Positions 45,621 to 54,201 of a DNA stretch of 64,000 bases are shown here, one piece after another. The notes beneath the pieces were generated by a model. The model was not told the DNA's origin. It worked only from the letters and a program-made list of their open reading frames with translations, and did no database searches. The stretch is taken from contig NZ_CADIJM010000004.1 in NCBI RefSeq assembly GCF_902859585.1, positions 248,001-312,000 of the forward strand, written 5' to 3'. Both the position numbers and the translations under genes were made by a program. Each line of letters opens with the position of its first letter. Position 1 is the first letter of the stretch. The stretch is from Achromobacter animicus. GTDB lineage: Bacteria; Pseudomonadota; Gammaproteobacteria; Burkholderiales; Burkholderiaceae_B.

Positions 45621-46495
45621 GACGCCTTCTCCACGAATTCGTTCTCGATGCTGCCCAGCCCTTCCACCTCCACGCGCACCACGTCGCCGGTTGCCAGATA
45701 CCGGGGCGGCGTCGTGCCCATGCCGACACCCGCCGGCGTCCCGGTGGCAATCACGTCGCCCGGGTACAGCGTGATGCCGCGCGAGATCGTTTCGATCAAA
45801 GCCGGGATGTCGAAGATCATGTTTTCCGTGGGACCGTCCTGCCGGAGTTCGCCGTTGACCCAGCAGCGCACGCGCGTTCTCGTCCCATCGAACGCATCCG
45901 CGGTGACGATCCACGGCCCCATCGGACAGAAGGTATCGAACGACTTGCCCATGTCCCATTGCTGGTGCCGCATCTGCACGTCGCGGGCGGTGACGTCGTT
46001 GATGACGGTGTAGCCGAAGACGTGATCCATGGCGGCGCCGCGCGCGATGTTCTTGCCCGTCTTGCCGATGACCACGCCCAGCTCGGCCTCGTAGTCGATC
46101 TGCGCGGACACGCCGACCGGCAGCAGGACCTGCGCACGCGGCCCCACCACGCATTCCGGCACCTTGGTGAAGACGAGGGGCCACGATTCCGGATTGGCGT
46201 CGTTGTCCTTGAAGACGGACGCAGACAACTCCTTTGCATGCGCGTGGTAGTTGCGCCCCACGCACCAGACGTTGCGCCGAGGCCGGGGCAGCGGCGCCCG
46301 CAGGTCGACGTCGGACAGGCGCAGCGGCGCCAACGTGCCGGGCAGCGGGTGGCCCGCCGTCAACAGGTCGATCACGGCCTGCGCGCCGAGCTGCCTGCCC
46401 GCGTCGTCAAGCGCCAGCGGCGCGACCGTCAGGCCGTCGTCCGAGACCAGGCCGACGCCGGGCTCTCCATTCATCAAGTAACTTGCAATGCGCAC
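45617..46495 (-). CDS. Fumarylacetoacetate hydrolase family protein
   Basis: The 292-residue protein matches the FAH superfamily. The start is GTG 46495, with GAAGGAG 6 nt upstream. The metal and active-site stretch is VGRNYHAHAKEL, IDYEAELGVVIGK and the YTVINDVTARDVQ strand, with GDVIATGTPAGVG near the C-terminus. Members hydrolyse or isomerise 2-oxo acids from aromatic or lactone breakdown. It leads the operon with the alpha/beta hydrolase and is divergent from the AraC gene, which probably controls it. Confidence 0.93.
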   Translation of the reverse strand: MRIASYLMNGEPGVGLVSDDGLTVAPLALDDAGRQLGAQAVIDLLTAGHPLPGTLAPLRLSDVDLRAPLPRPRRNVWCVGRNYHAHAKELSASVFKDNDANPESWPLVFTKVPECVVGPRAQVLLPVGVSAQIDYEAELGVVIGKTGKNIARGAAMDHVFGYTVINDVTARDVQMRHQQWDMGKSFDTFCPMGPWIVTADAFDGTRTRVRCWVNGELRQDGPTENMIFDIPALIETISRGITLYPGDVIATGTPAGVGMGTTPPRYLATGDVVRVEVEGLGSIENEFVEKAS

Positions 46496-46625
46496 CGCAG
46501 TCTCCTTCGTGCTTCGGAAAATCGGCGAGCGGTTCATGCCTCGCCGTCAGCACGACTTTAGGAGCGCCGGCGTGGCCGCGCTTATCGTTCGGTGCGGGAA
46601 CTTATCGCAGAGTCAGATGGCGTGA

Positions 46626-46641
46626 TAGGTGTATACACCTA
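46626..46641. promoter_or_regulatory. Perfect 16-bp palindrome TAGGTGTATACACCTA
   Basis: The site is centred in the 264-nt divergent gap, about 131 nt from the FAH gene and 119 nt from the AraC gene. Its TGTATACA core resembles operators of FCD-type GntR repressors (such as VanR and UxuR) more than AraC half-sites. No GntR gene is in the window. Operator function is inferred. Confidence 0.6.
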
Positions 46642-46759
46642 GAGCCCGGCAATGCCCGAAACCACGCCCATAAAATTCCCGCAGAAGGCCCCGGCGGACA
46701 GGTGGCCCCGGCGAGGCGAGCGCGCGCTCATCGCCCGATCAGAAACTGGGAGACAGATC

Positions 46760-47614
46760 ATGCAAGAGACTTACGCCTTGCACGAAGGCGCGTTCGGCCG
46801 CGCGGTCGTGCTGGAGCTGCGCGGGGATTTGATTGCGCATGCGCATGCGGAAGTGCAGCTTGCCCTGTGGCTGGGCGGCGCAAGAGCCGAGGCGCACGTC
46901 GGCTCGAAACTGGTGCCTTACAGCGAACACCTGGCGTTGGGCACCAACACCTACGAATCCCATGACGCCCGCCTGCTCGACCGCTCGGGTCCGGCCGTCT
47001 TCCTTGTCCTGTACATCGCCAAGCCCTGGCTGGACGAGCGCCGCGCCGCCACCGGCCGCCCGTTTCATTTCACCGCGCCCGGCGTGCCAATCGATCCGGC
47101 CGTGCGCCAGGGCTGTTGGAGCCTGCTGGACAAGATCGTCGCGCCGCAGGACCATCCGCGCGCCGACATCGACGCCGAGGTCGAAGCGCTGCTGCAGGCG
47201 GCGATCGAATCGTCCTCCCAGGCCAGGCGCCCGCCCGGCGCGGCCTCCCGCCCGCAGACGCTGGACCGGCGGCTTCGCACTGCCATCCTGTACATGCGCG
47301 AAAACGTCCACGAACCGGTTGCCGTGGAAGATATCGCCAGCAAGGTGGGGCTGTCGCGAGGCCACTTCTTTGCGCTCTTCCGGGACCAGCTCAACACCAC
47401 GCCGCAGGTGTTCTGGAGCGCGGTGCGCGTGGAGGAAGCCGTGCGCAGGCTGGTCCAGCAGGAACAGCCGCTGACCTCGGTGGCGATGGACCTGGGGTTT
47501 TCGACGCCCGGCAACTTCTCGCGGTTCTTTCGCGATCACATGGGCGTGTCGCCGTCGCGCTTCCGGCGCGCGGCCTCCGGGTCTGCGCCGCATCTGCTGA
47601 CGGGGATTCCCTGA
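46760..47614 (+). CDS. AraC-family transcriptional regulator
   Basis: The 284-residue protein has an N-terminal cupin-like sensing domain (about residues 10-110) and a C-terminal double helix-turn-helix. The latter includes VAVEDIASKVGLSRGHFFALFRDQLN and the PGNFSRFFRDHMGVSPSRFR signature. ATG 46760 follows GGGAGA; an earlier ATG at 46652 adds unconserved residues. It is divergent from the FAH-hydrolase operon and abuts the next gene end with no gap. It likely activates the hydrolase operon. Confidence 0.92.
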   Translation: MQETYALHEGAFGRAVVLELRGDLIAHAHAEVQLALWLGGARAEAHVGSKLVPYSEHLALGTNTYESHDARLLDRSGPAVFLVLYIAKPWLDERRAATGRPFHFTAPGVPIDPAVRQGCWSLLDKIVAPQDHPRADIDAEVEALLQAAIESSSQARRPPGAASRPQTLDRRLRTAILYMRENVHEPVAVEDIASKVGLSRGHFFALFRDQLNTTPQVFWSAVRVEEAVRRLVQQEQPLTSVAMDLGFSTPGNFSRFFRDHMGVSPSRFRRAASGSAPHLLTGIP

Positions 47615-48295
47615 CTACGCTTCTCCGCACTCCCAACGCGGAACCACCTCAAAAGGCGCATCTTCTGCCACCGGCAACAGCGCCAACGCCGCGCTCGCGG
47701 ACGCTTCATCGATCCAAGCCGTTGCCCCATCCGCCGGGACAGACGGGGCATCCGCCATCAACCGGTCCAGTTCCGCCTGCATCACCGGCGGCAGGTATTC
47801 CTTCAATGCGTTGATGTTCGCCGCGACACAAGCCACCGCCTCGGCCGGCGTGAAGCCATCCTCGACAAGATGCCCCACGTCCGCCGCGCTACGCACCAGC
47901 GCGTCGAACACAAACGCCTCGAACGATGCCCACTCCACGCGCGCATCGCCGCTGTCATGCCAGACGAACGCAACGCCCACGCCGCCGCCCGCCGTTGGCG
48001 TCAGGCAATAGGCATCGCCCGCGCCGGACTCTGCAAACGGCAGAAAGCGCCTGCCGTGCTGATAGCCGGGATTGAGCCATTCCTCGGCGGTTTCCCGCGC
48101 CTGATGCGCATCGATCCACTCCAGGTCATCCATGCAGGACAGCACGGGCCGCGCGGCCAGCGTGTTGCCCTTCCAGTCGGCGCGCCACACTGCGCTGTCC
48201 TCGCCATAGCCGGTGCGCCCGGCGTCGATCAGCCGGGCCAGCATCCCGGGCAATGCCACGCCGCAATCCTCGGCCAGTTCGGCAAACGTTGCCAT
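47615..48295 (-). CDS. SMI1/KNR4 (SUKH)-like protein
   Basis: The 226-residue soluble protein contains FLPFAESGAGDAYCL at residues 84-98, the pattern seen in SMI1/KNR4 and SUKH proteins, and an acidic C-terminal half. SUKH members are often immunity proteins of contact-dependent toxins, though many are housekeeping-like. The start is ATG 48295; upstream frame adds non-homologous residues. It follows a second SUKH-like gene by 16 nt, and its end abuts the AraC gene end. Confidence 0.65.
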   Translation of the reverse strand: MATFAELAEDCGVALPGMLARLIDAGRTGYGEDSAVWRADWKGNTLAARPVLSCMDDLEWIDAHQARETAEEWLNPGYQHGRRFLPFAESGAGDAYCLTPTAGGGVGVAFVWHDSGDARVEWASFEAFVFDALVRSAADVGHLVEDGFTPAEAVACVAANINALKEYLPPVMQAELDRLMADAPSVPADGATAWIDEASASAALALLPVAEDAPFEVVPRWECGEA

Positions 48296-48311
48296 TCGTC
48301 TTTTTCCTTCG

Positions 48312-48899
48312 TCAGAACTCAAGCACATCCAGAAAGCACTCGGCCTCGACGCGGTCGCCCAGCACAATGGTCAGCGCCTGCAACGCACGCGCCCGATGCT
48401 CGGGCCTGATTTCCCAGTCATCGTTGCGCAGGTCTTCGTCGGCCTCCAGGCAGACGACGCCGACCGCGGCCACCGCGGCCGCGAACGTCGGCAGATCGGG
48501 CGCCACCACGGCGGCGTCCCATGCGCCCGTGCCGTGCATGGCGTAGAGAATCTCGCCGTTCCCCGTGTCCAGGATGAAGGGGTCCGCGTTCTGGTCGGCA
48601 ATCACCAGCCAGTTGTCCTGCCATTCGGCAACGCGTTCGCCGTTCGACGCGTCCCAGCGATAGCCGGCCTGCCGTTCCCACAGTTTGTAGAGCGGCGGAA
48701 AGCTGATGTTGGTTTCGGAAAGCGTGATGCCGACCGGTCCCACGTTCTGGTGATAGGTGGCGCCCCACGGCCCCACCTGTTCGTAGAAGTCGGCGAGCAC
48801 CTGTGGCAGCGCAATGTCGCCCTGCCACGCGTCGCGCGGCTGCGGGCGCAGTTCGCCAAACCGGGCGAACTGCGCCCGGAGGGATTCAAAGGAATTCAT
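48312..48899 (-). CDS. SMI1/KNR4 (SUKH)-like protein, second copy
   Basis: The 195-residue soluble protein has LPQVLADFYEQVGPWG, GITLSETNISFPPL and WLVIADQNADPFILD, the sequence progression of the SMI1/KNR4 fold. It differs strongly from the neighbouring copy, so this is not a recent tandem duplication. The pair are in one minus-strand operon. No toxin gene is adjacent, so an immunity role is speculative. Confidence 0.65.
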   Translation of the reverse strand: MNSFESLRAQFARFGELRPQPRDAWQGDIALPQVLADFYEQVGPWGATYHQNVGPVGITLSETNISFPPLYKLWERQAGYRWDASNGERVAEWQDNWLVIADQNADPFILDTGNGEILYAMHGTGAWDAAVVAPDLPTFAAAVAAVGVVCLEADEDLRNDDWEIRPEHRARALQALTIVLGDRVEAECFLDVLEF

Positions 48900-49103
48900 G
48901 TTGATGCGTATCTGGACAACGTATTAGCGATAAATCTTGCCGCGCCGTCAGCGCGGACGGTAGCGCGGGTGGTAGCAACTGAACTTCGCACGCGGCGCCA
49001 GACCGCATTTTGCTACATTTGAACGCCCTGCTCCGAGGCGACGCACGATTGAAGCGCCACAGGGCGGTGGCAGAAGAAAACCGCTTTCGACCACGGACAA
49101 TCC

Positions 49104-49538
49104 ATGCGCCTACCGTTTGCAGTTTCCGCCTTAACCTTTGCCGCACTCCTCGCCGGCTCCGGCGCTCACGCGCAGCAATGGTTCGACGTGCCGCCGCGTC
49201 CCGATCACCCCAACGTCTCCATCCGGATCGGGAGCCTGCCCAACACACAGCAAGCGTCGGGCAACGCCCGGGGCAGGATGGAACTGCGCTACACCGCTGC
49301 GCAGACCATTCCGGGCGCGGACAAACAGCCCGTGCGCTATGACCGTTCGGTGACCGAGGTGCTGTTCGATTGCCGCCGGTCGCAGGTCGGCTTCTTGCCG
49401 GCCACCAGCTACTTCCTGAACGACACCCTGGTCACCACCATCAAGGACGAGACACTGGACGAAAGCCAGGTACAGTTCGTGCGCTTTGCGCCAGGCAGCC
49501 CGCAGATGAAGGCGTTGCAGGCCGCCTGCGGAAAATAG
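49104..49538 (+). CDS. Small exported protein, surface-adhesin E-like
   Basis: The 144-residue protein has a signal peptide (about residues 1-23, ending AHAQQ). The mature part contains YDRSVTEVLFDCRRSQVGF and ends in a LQAACGK cysteine, so a disulfide between the two Cys residues is likely. This pattern resembles surface-adhesin protein E-like domains found singly in many Burkholderiales, but the assignment is tentative. It diverges from the SUKH pair and converges on the chemoreceptor gene with a 5-nt gap. Confidence 0.65.
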   Translation: MRLPFAVSALTFAALLAGSGAHAQQWFDVPPRPDHPNVSIRIGSLPNTQQASGNARGRMELRYTAAQTIPGADKQPVRYDRSVTEVLFDCRRSQVGFLPATSYFLNDTLVTTIKDETLDESQVQFVRFAPGSPQMKALQAACGK

Positions 49539-49543
49539 CGGCG

Positions 49544-51166
49544 CTAAGCAAGCATCAACGTGCCCGGGGCGCGAGTGGGATCTTGCTCCGGTCCGCGCCG
49601 CGTGGCGTCTTCGGACAAGCGGAACACGCCCACCGCCCGCACCAGCTCGCGTGCCTGGTCCTGCATCGAGCCGGCGGCCGCGGCGGCTTCCTCGACCAGC
49701 GCCGCGTTCTGCTGCGTCACCTCGTCCATCTGCGCCACGGCAAGGTTCACCTGATCGATACCGCTGGCCTGCTCGTGCGACGCGGCGGCGATCTCGCCCA
49801 TGATGTCCGTCACTTGCTGCACGGCGGTGACGATCTCTTGCATGGTGGCGCCCGCGCCCTCGGCCTGACGCGCGCCCGCGCCCACCTTGCCGGCGGAATC
49901 CTCGATCAAGGCCTTGATCTCGCGCGCGGCCTGCGCGCTGCGCTGCGCCAGCGAGCGGACTTCGCCCGCCACCACGGCAAAGCCCTTGCCCTCCTCGCCC
50001 GCACGGGCCGCTTCAACGGCCGCGTTGAGCGCAAGGATGTTGGTCTGGAACGCGATGCCGTCGATCACCGACACGATGTCGGAAATCTTGTGCGAGCTGG
50101 CCGAGATCTCCTGCATGGTGCCGACCACCGCGGACACCGCCGCGCCGCCGCGCAGCGCGATTTCCGATGCGCTGGCTGCAAGGTGGTTGGCCTGGCGCGC
50201 GTTGTCCGCGTTCTGCTTCACGGTCGAGGCCAGCTCCTCCATTGATGCCGCGGTTTCCTCAAGCGATGCCGCCTGTTCTTCGGTGCGGCTGGAGAGATCG
50301 GCGTTGCCCGCTGCAATCTGGCCCGAGGCGCTGGAAATCGTTTCCGACCCGTGCCGGATCGCACGGACGGCGCCCGCCAGCCGCTCCTGCATGTCCTGCA
50401 AAGCGTGAAGCAGGCGCCCGGTCTCATCGCGGGAGCCCGCTTCGATCCGCTGGCCCAGGTCGCCGCCCGCCACGGTTTCGGCGGCCTTGACCGCACGCGC
50501 CAGCGGACGGGTGATCGACCGGCTGACCTGCCAAGCGAGCAACGCGCCCAAGGCGAGCGCCAGGCCGGCCAGGCCCACGTTCAGGCGCTCGGCTTCCTGG
50601 ATGACGGCCTGGCTTGCAATGCCTGCCTCGTCCATGTCGGCCGACTGTTCCCGGGACAACGCGATGATGTGATCCTGCAGGCTGTCCAGAATGGGCAACG
50701 TCTCTTGCAGCATGCGCTGGCGGGCGCCGTCGCGATCAGCGCTTCTGAGCAGGGCGCCCACTGACTGGAAGGACTTCACGTAACGGCCCCGAGCCTCTTC
50801 CAGCGTGCGCAGCCGGGCGCTGGCATCGGCCGTCGCCATCAATGGCCGCAGGGTGGCCAAGGCGTCGTCGATGCGTTTACGGTTGGCCTCGATCTGCTGG
50901 AACAGCTTGTCCATCGCGGCCGGGTCGGCGTTGACGATCAGTTCCAGATTGACGCGGGCGTTGGCGCGCGTCGTGACGTCGACCACCGAGATCGCGTTGG
51001 CCTTCACCCAGGTTTCCTGCGTGATGGCGCGGTTGATGCTGCCGATGCGTGTCAGTTCGAAATGCGACACGCCGGCCAGGGCCAGCAGCAGGGCCAGCAC
51101 GACGCCGAAGCCCAGGCCCAGTTTGGTGCCGATGGAGAGATTGCCGAAATGGGTGCGGAGCTTCAT
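49544..51166 (-). CDS. Methyl-accepting chemotaxis protein
   Basis: The 540-residue receptor has two membrane helices (about residues 14-36 and 190-212) flanking a periplasmic four-helix-bundle ligand domain. A HAMP domain and a cytoplasmic signalling domain follow, with the hairpin tip around [31 protein letters not shown]. Methylation-type helices with [17 protein letters not shown] precede the tip. There is no NWETF tail for CheR/CheB docking. The ligand is unknown. It is a single gene facing the 49104 gene. Confidence 0.94.
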   Translation of the reverse strand: MKLRTHFGNLSIGTKLGLGFGVVLALLLALAGVSHFELTRIGSINRAITQETWVKANAISVVDVTTRANARVNLELIVNADPAAMDKLFQQIEANRKRIDDALATLRPLMATADASARLRTLEEARGRYVKSFQSVGALLRSADRDGARQRMLQETLPILDSLQDHIIALSREQSADMDEAGIASQAVIQEAERLNVGLAGLALALGALLAWQVSRSITRPLARAVKAAETVAGGDLGQRIEAGSRDETGRLLHALQDMQERLAGAVRAIRHGSETISSASGQIAAGNADLSSRTEEQAASLEETAASMEELASTVKQNADNARQANHLAASASEIALRGGAAVSAVVGTMQEISASSHKISDIVSVIDGIAFQTNILALNAAVEAARAGEEGKGFAVVAGEVRSLAQRSAQAAREIKALIEDSAGKVGAGARQAEGAGATMQEIVTAVQQVTDIMGEIAAASHEQASGIDQVNLAVAQMDEVTQQNAALVEEAAAAAGSMQDQARELVRAVGVFRLSEDATRRGPEQDPTRAPGTLMLA

Positions 51167-51354
51167 AGGGGGGCCTCAGGGAAAACCCCAGTCTATGTTT
51201 CCCGACACATTTCGCAAACATTTGCGCGCGGCGTTGTTTGCGATTCCACAAAGACAACGAAGATAAGGCATGGCGCAGCAACACTGCTGAAACAAGCTTG
51301 ACGTCGGCCCGCGTGCGGCAGCGTTCAGGCGGTGTTTGCCGCGCAATCGCCGTG

Positions 51355-52317
51355 CTATTGATACCGCTCGCGATATCCCACGGGCGACATGCCGCAGTAT
51401 TTGTTGAAGATGTCGCGGAAGGCCTTGGTGTCGTTGTAGCCGACTTCGTACATGACTTCGGCGACGCTCTTGCGCGAGCTTTCCAGCCGCTGTTTGGCGG
51501 CTTCAACGCGAACACGCTGCACGTATTCGACGATGCTGTTGCCGGTGGCCTGGCGGAAGCGCCGCTCCAGCGTGCGGCGGCCCAGCGCGTGGCGGCCGGC
51601 CAGTTCCTCGACGGTGATCTTTTCCTGGTAGCGGCCTTCAATGTATTCCTGCACCGCCCGCACGATCTCGTCCGCGTGCGACTTCTGCCCCATGAAGACC
51701 GAAAAAGGCAACTGGCTCTGGCGGCTCCAGTCCAGCTGGAAATACTTGGCGCACCAGATCGCGGTGTCGCGGTCGGTGTACTTTTCGATCAGGTGCAGCA
51801 CGAGATGCGCGGCCGAAAATGCGCCGCCGCTCGTATAAACGCCGTTTTCTGCCATGACGACGCGATCGCTGGTCCATCGCACCGTCGGAAAAAGGCTGGC
51901 GTACAGGTTTTGCGCAACCCAGTGCACCACCGCCTGCTGCCCGTCGAGCACGCCGCCCGCGGCGAGCAGCGCGGCGCCCATGCACAGGCTGGCGACCTCG
52001 CCGCCTTCGCGGTGATGGCGCGACAGCCATTCGATGAGTTCGCGGTTGGACAGGACCGCGTCCGATACCGAACCCAGAAGCGGCGGCGCAATGCAGATAT
52101 GGATGTCGGTGGCGTCGGCCAGCACCATGTCGGCCTGCACCTTGATGCGTCCGTCGTCCAGGCTGACCTCGCGCGTCAGCGCAAGCGTGCGCACATGGAA
52201 CCGCGGCTCGCGGCCGTGCGCGCGCAGGTATTCGTTGGCCACCATGAAGCCGTGGCGCGCGGATTCCAGGGACGCAATATTGGTCCCCTTGGGCAGCAGG
52301 AACGCGACGTTTTTCAT
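51355..52317 (-). CDS. GlxA-type AraC regulator with DJ-1/PfpI domain
   Basis: The 320-residue protein joins an N-terminal DJ-1/PfpI-like domain (about residues 4-165, including ASLCMGAALLAAGGVLDG at the elbow) to a C-terminal AraC helix-turn-helix (ITVEELAGRHALGRRTLERRFRQATG). The cysteine of the elbow is kept. ATG 52317 is the best start. It is divergent from the DUF1428-VOC genes, 183 nt away, and may regulate them. Confidence 0.92.
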   Translation of the reverse strand: MKNVAFLLPKGTNIASLESARHGFMVANEYLRAHGREPRFHVRTLALTREVSLDDGRIKVQADMVLADATDIHICIAPPLLGSVSDAVLSNRELIEWLSRHHREGGEVASLCMGAALLAAGGVLDGQQAVVHWVAQNLYASLFPTVRWTSDRVVMAENGVYTSGGAFSAAHLVLHLIEKYTDRDTAIWCAKYFQLDWSRQSQLPFSVFMGQKSHADEIVRAVQEYIEGRYQEKITVEELAGRHALGRRTLERRFRQATGNSIVEYVQRVRVEAAKQRLESSRKSVAEVMYEVGYNDTKAFRDIFNKYCGMSPVGYRERYQ

Positions 52318-52500
52318 GTTGCCAAGCATACGCCTGCAGGCTGACGCAATCCACCCGCAAGATTGTCGCAATTGCCTATCTGAAAGCCGCGCGGATCCCG
52401 ATAAAGTGGTTCCTGCCGATCCAGGAATCCGGACGGCGGCCGGAACGGATTGCGGACGTGCCGGCCCGAACCAGAACAACACGGACGTGAGGAGTGATCG

Positions 52501-52857
52501 ATGGACAAGTACATAGACGGTTTCCTGCTGTGCGTACCCAAGGCCAACCTGGAGACGTACAAGAAAATGGCCACGCACGCCGAAGGCATCTGGCGCGAGC
52601 ACGGCGCGCTGGACTACCGCGAAGGCGTGGCCGACGACATCGACGGAGAAGGCTTCGCGTCGTTCAGCGCGGCAGCCGGCGCGCGCGAAGGCGAAGTCGT
52701 GGTCTTTGCGTGGATCCTGTACCCCAGCAAGGAAGCGCGCAACAGCATCAACGCCAAGGTGATGTCCGATCCGCGCCTGGCGGAAATGTGCTGCGAGGGC
52801 GTGTTCGACGTCAAGCGCATGTGCTGGGGCGGCTTTGCCACGCTGGTCGGCAACTAG
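52501..52857 (+). CDS. DUF1428 family protein
   Basis: The 118-residue protein begins MDKYIDGFLLCVPKANLETYKKM and contains REGVADDIDGEG and VVFAWILYPSKEARN, matching the DUF1428 (YbaA-like) family. This is a ferredoxin-like alpha/beta barrel fold of unknown role. GAGGAG lies 7 nt before ATG 52501. It precedes the VOC gene by 67 nt and may be coexpressed under the GlxA-type regulator. Confidence 0.92.
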   Translation: MDKYIDGFLLCVPKANLETYKKMATHAEGIWREHGALDYREGVADDIDGEGFASFSAAAGAREGEVVVFAWILYPSKEARNSINAKVMSDPRLAEMCCEGVFDVKRMCWGGFATLVGN

Positions 52858-52924
52858 CGCGCGAGGCCACGCCCCGAGCGCAACCATTCAACCCGCAGCC
52901 GTTCAATAAACCTGGAGACACATC

Positions 52925-53422
52925 ATGGCCACCAAAGCAGCCAAGCCCATTCCCGACGGCATGCACACGCTGACGCCGCATATCATTTGCGAGGGCGCCT
53001 CCGACGCCCTCGCCTTCTACAAGAAAGCCTTCAATGCCGAGGAGCTGATGCGGCTGCCCGGACCCAACGGCAAGATCATGCACGCGGCCATCCGGATCGG
53101 CGATTCGGTCCTGATGCTGATGGATGATTTTCCGGAATGGGGCAGCCTGGGACCGAAGGCGCTCAAGGGCACGCCCGCGGTGCTGCATTTGTATGTGACC
53201 GACGCAGACGCCGCGATCCAGCAGGCGGTCGCGGCGGGCGCGCAAGTCACGATGCCCGCTGCCGACATGTTCTGGGGCGACCGCTACGGGCAGGTGGTGG
53301 ACCCATTCGGCCACCGCTGGTCCATCGCCACGCACATGCAGGACCTCACGCCCGAAGAGATCCAGCAGAACATGGCGAAGATGGGGCCGATGGATGGCTG
53401 CGGGGACCCGTCAAAAAAATGA
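52925..53422 (+). CDS. VOC-family (glyoxalase/PhnB-like) protein
   Basis: The 165-residue protein has the two beta-alpha-beta-beta-beta modules of the VOC fold. It opens with LTPHIICEGASDALAFYKKAFNAEE and closes with FWGDRYGQVVDPFGHRWSIATH, the form seen in PhnB-like proteins. Metal binding is possible but not certain. The function is unknown; a role in detoxification or as a 3-demethylubiquinone methyltransferase-like protein is often suggested for relatives. GGAGA precedes ATG 52925. Confidence 0.92.
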   Translation: MATKAAKPIPDGMHTLTPHIICEGASDALAFYKKAFNAEELMRLPGPNGKIMHAAIRIGDSVLMLMDDFPEWGSLGPKALKGTPAVLHLYVTDADAAIQQAVAAGAQVTMPAADMFWGDRYGQVVDPFGHRWSIATHMQDLTPEEIQQNMAKMGPMDGCGDPSKK

Positions 53423-53464
53423 GGCTGTGGCGCGACGCGGGCGACACCGCGTCGCCTGGTTTCA

Positions 53465-53986
53465 TCAGGGGGCCAGTTGCGGGTACGGTCCCAGAAAATC
53501 CAGCTTGCCGATCGGCACGCCGGCCTGGCGCAGGATGCCGTAGGCGGTGGTCACGTGGAAGTAGAAGTTGGGCAGCGCGAACGTCAGCAGATACTCGTCG
53601 CCCTGGAATTCAGGCTTGAAGTTGCCAAAGCTAAGCGTGATGCGGCGGCCTTCGGCGCCGTCGACCTGCTCGGGCTTGACGCTTTCCAGATATGCGATCG
53701 TGTCCGCGACGCGCTGCTGCAATTGCGCAAGCGTGGTCTCGGTGTCGGCGAATTTCGGGGCGTCGCCTTGCGACAGCCGCTGTGCCGCGAACTTGGACGC
53801 ATCGCTGGCACGTTGCACTTGGCCCGACAGCGGATACATGTCGGGCGCGAGGCGCGCGTTAACGAGTTCCGCAGGGTCGATGCCGGTGGCTTGCGCATGC
53901 GCGGCAGCCTTTTCCAGCAGCGCGGCCAGCACGTTCAGGCCGCGGATGAAGACAGGCACGGACGCCTGGTACATGGACAGGGGCAT
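53465..53986 (-). CDS. DUF1993 family protein
   Basis: The 173-residue protein matches DUF1993: MYQASVPVFIRGLNVLAALLEKA at the start, RLAPDMYPLSGQVQRASDASKFAAQRL in the middle and LPNFYFHVTTAYGILRQAGVPIGK at the end. This is a helical DinB-like bundle fold with unknown function. It converges on the VOC gene with a 42-nt gap and is the third uncharacterised enzyme-like protein in this small island. Confidence 0.92.
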   Translation of the reverse strand: MPLSMYQASVPVFIRGLNVLAALLEKAAAHAQATGIDPAELVNARLAPDMYPLSGQVQRASDASKFAAQRLSQGDAPKFADTETTLAQLQQRVADTIAYLESVKPEQVDGAEGRRITLSFGNFKPEFQGDEYLLTFALPNFYFHVTTAYGILRQAGVPIGKLDFLGPYPQLAP

Positions 53987-54201
53987 ATCGACAATTTCCG
54001 TAAAAATGGGGGTTGGCGAAGGGTATCAACGGGCGCCGGGCGCTTTGGGATGCAGCGATGTTACGCCGCCACGGGGTCGCCCGGACGCCGGTGCCGGCGA
54101 CAACATCATTCTGGATGCCCGGACAATGGCGCACCGCAGCCGCCCACCTGCCTGCTGCCCACCGCCAGCCACCGGCCAGTCCTTTTTGACGCCGGTGTCT
54201 G

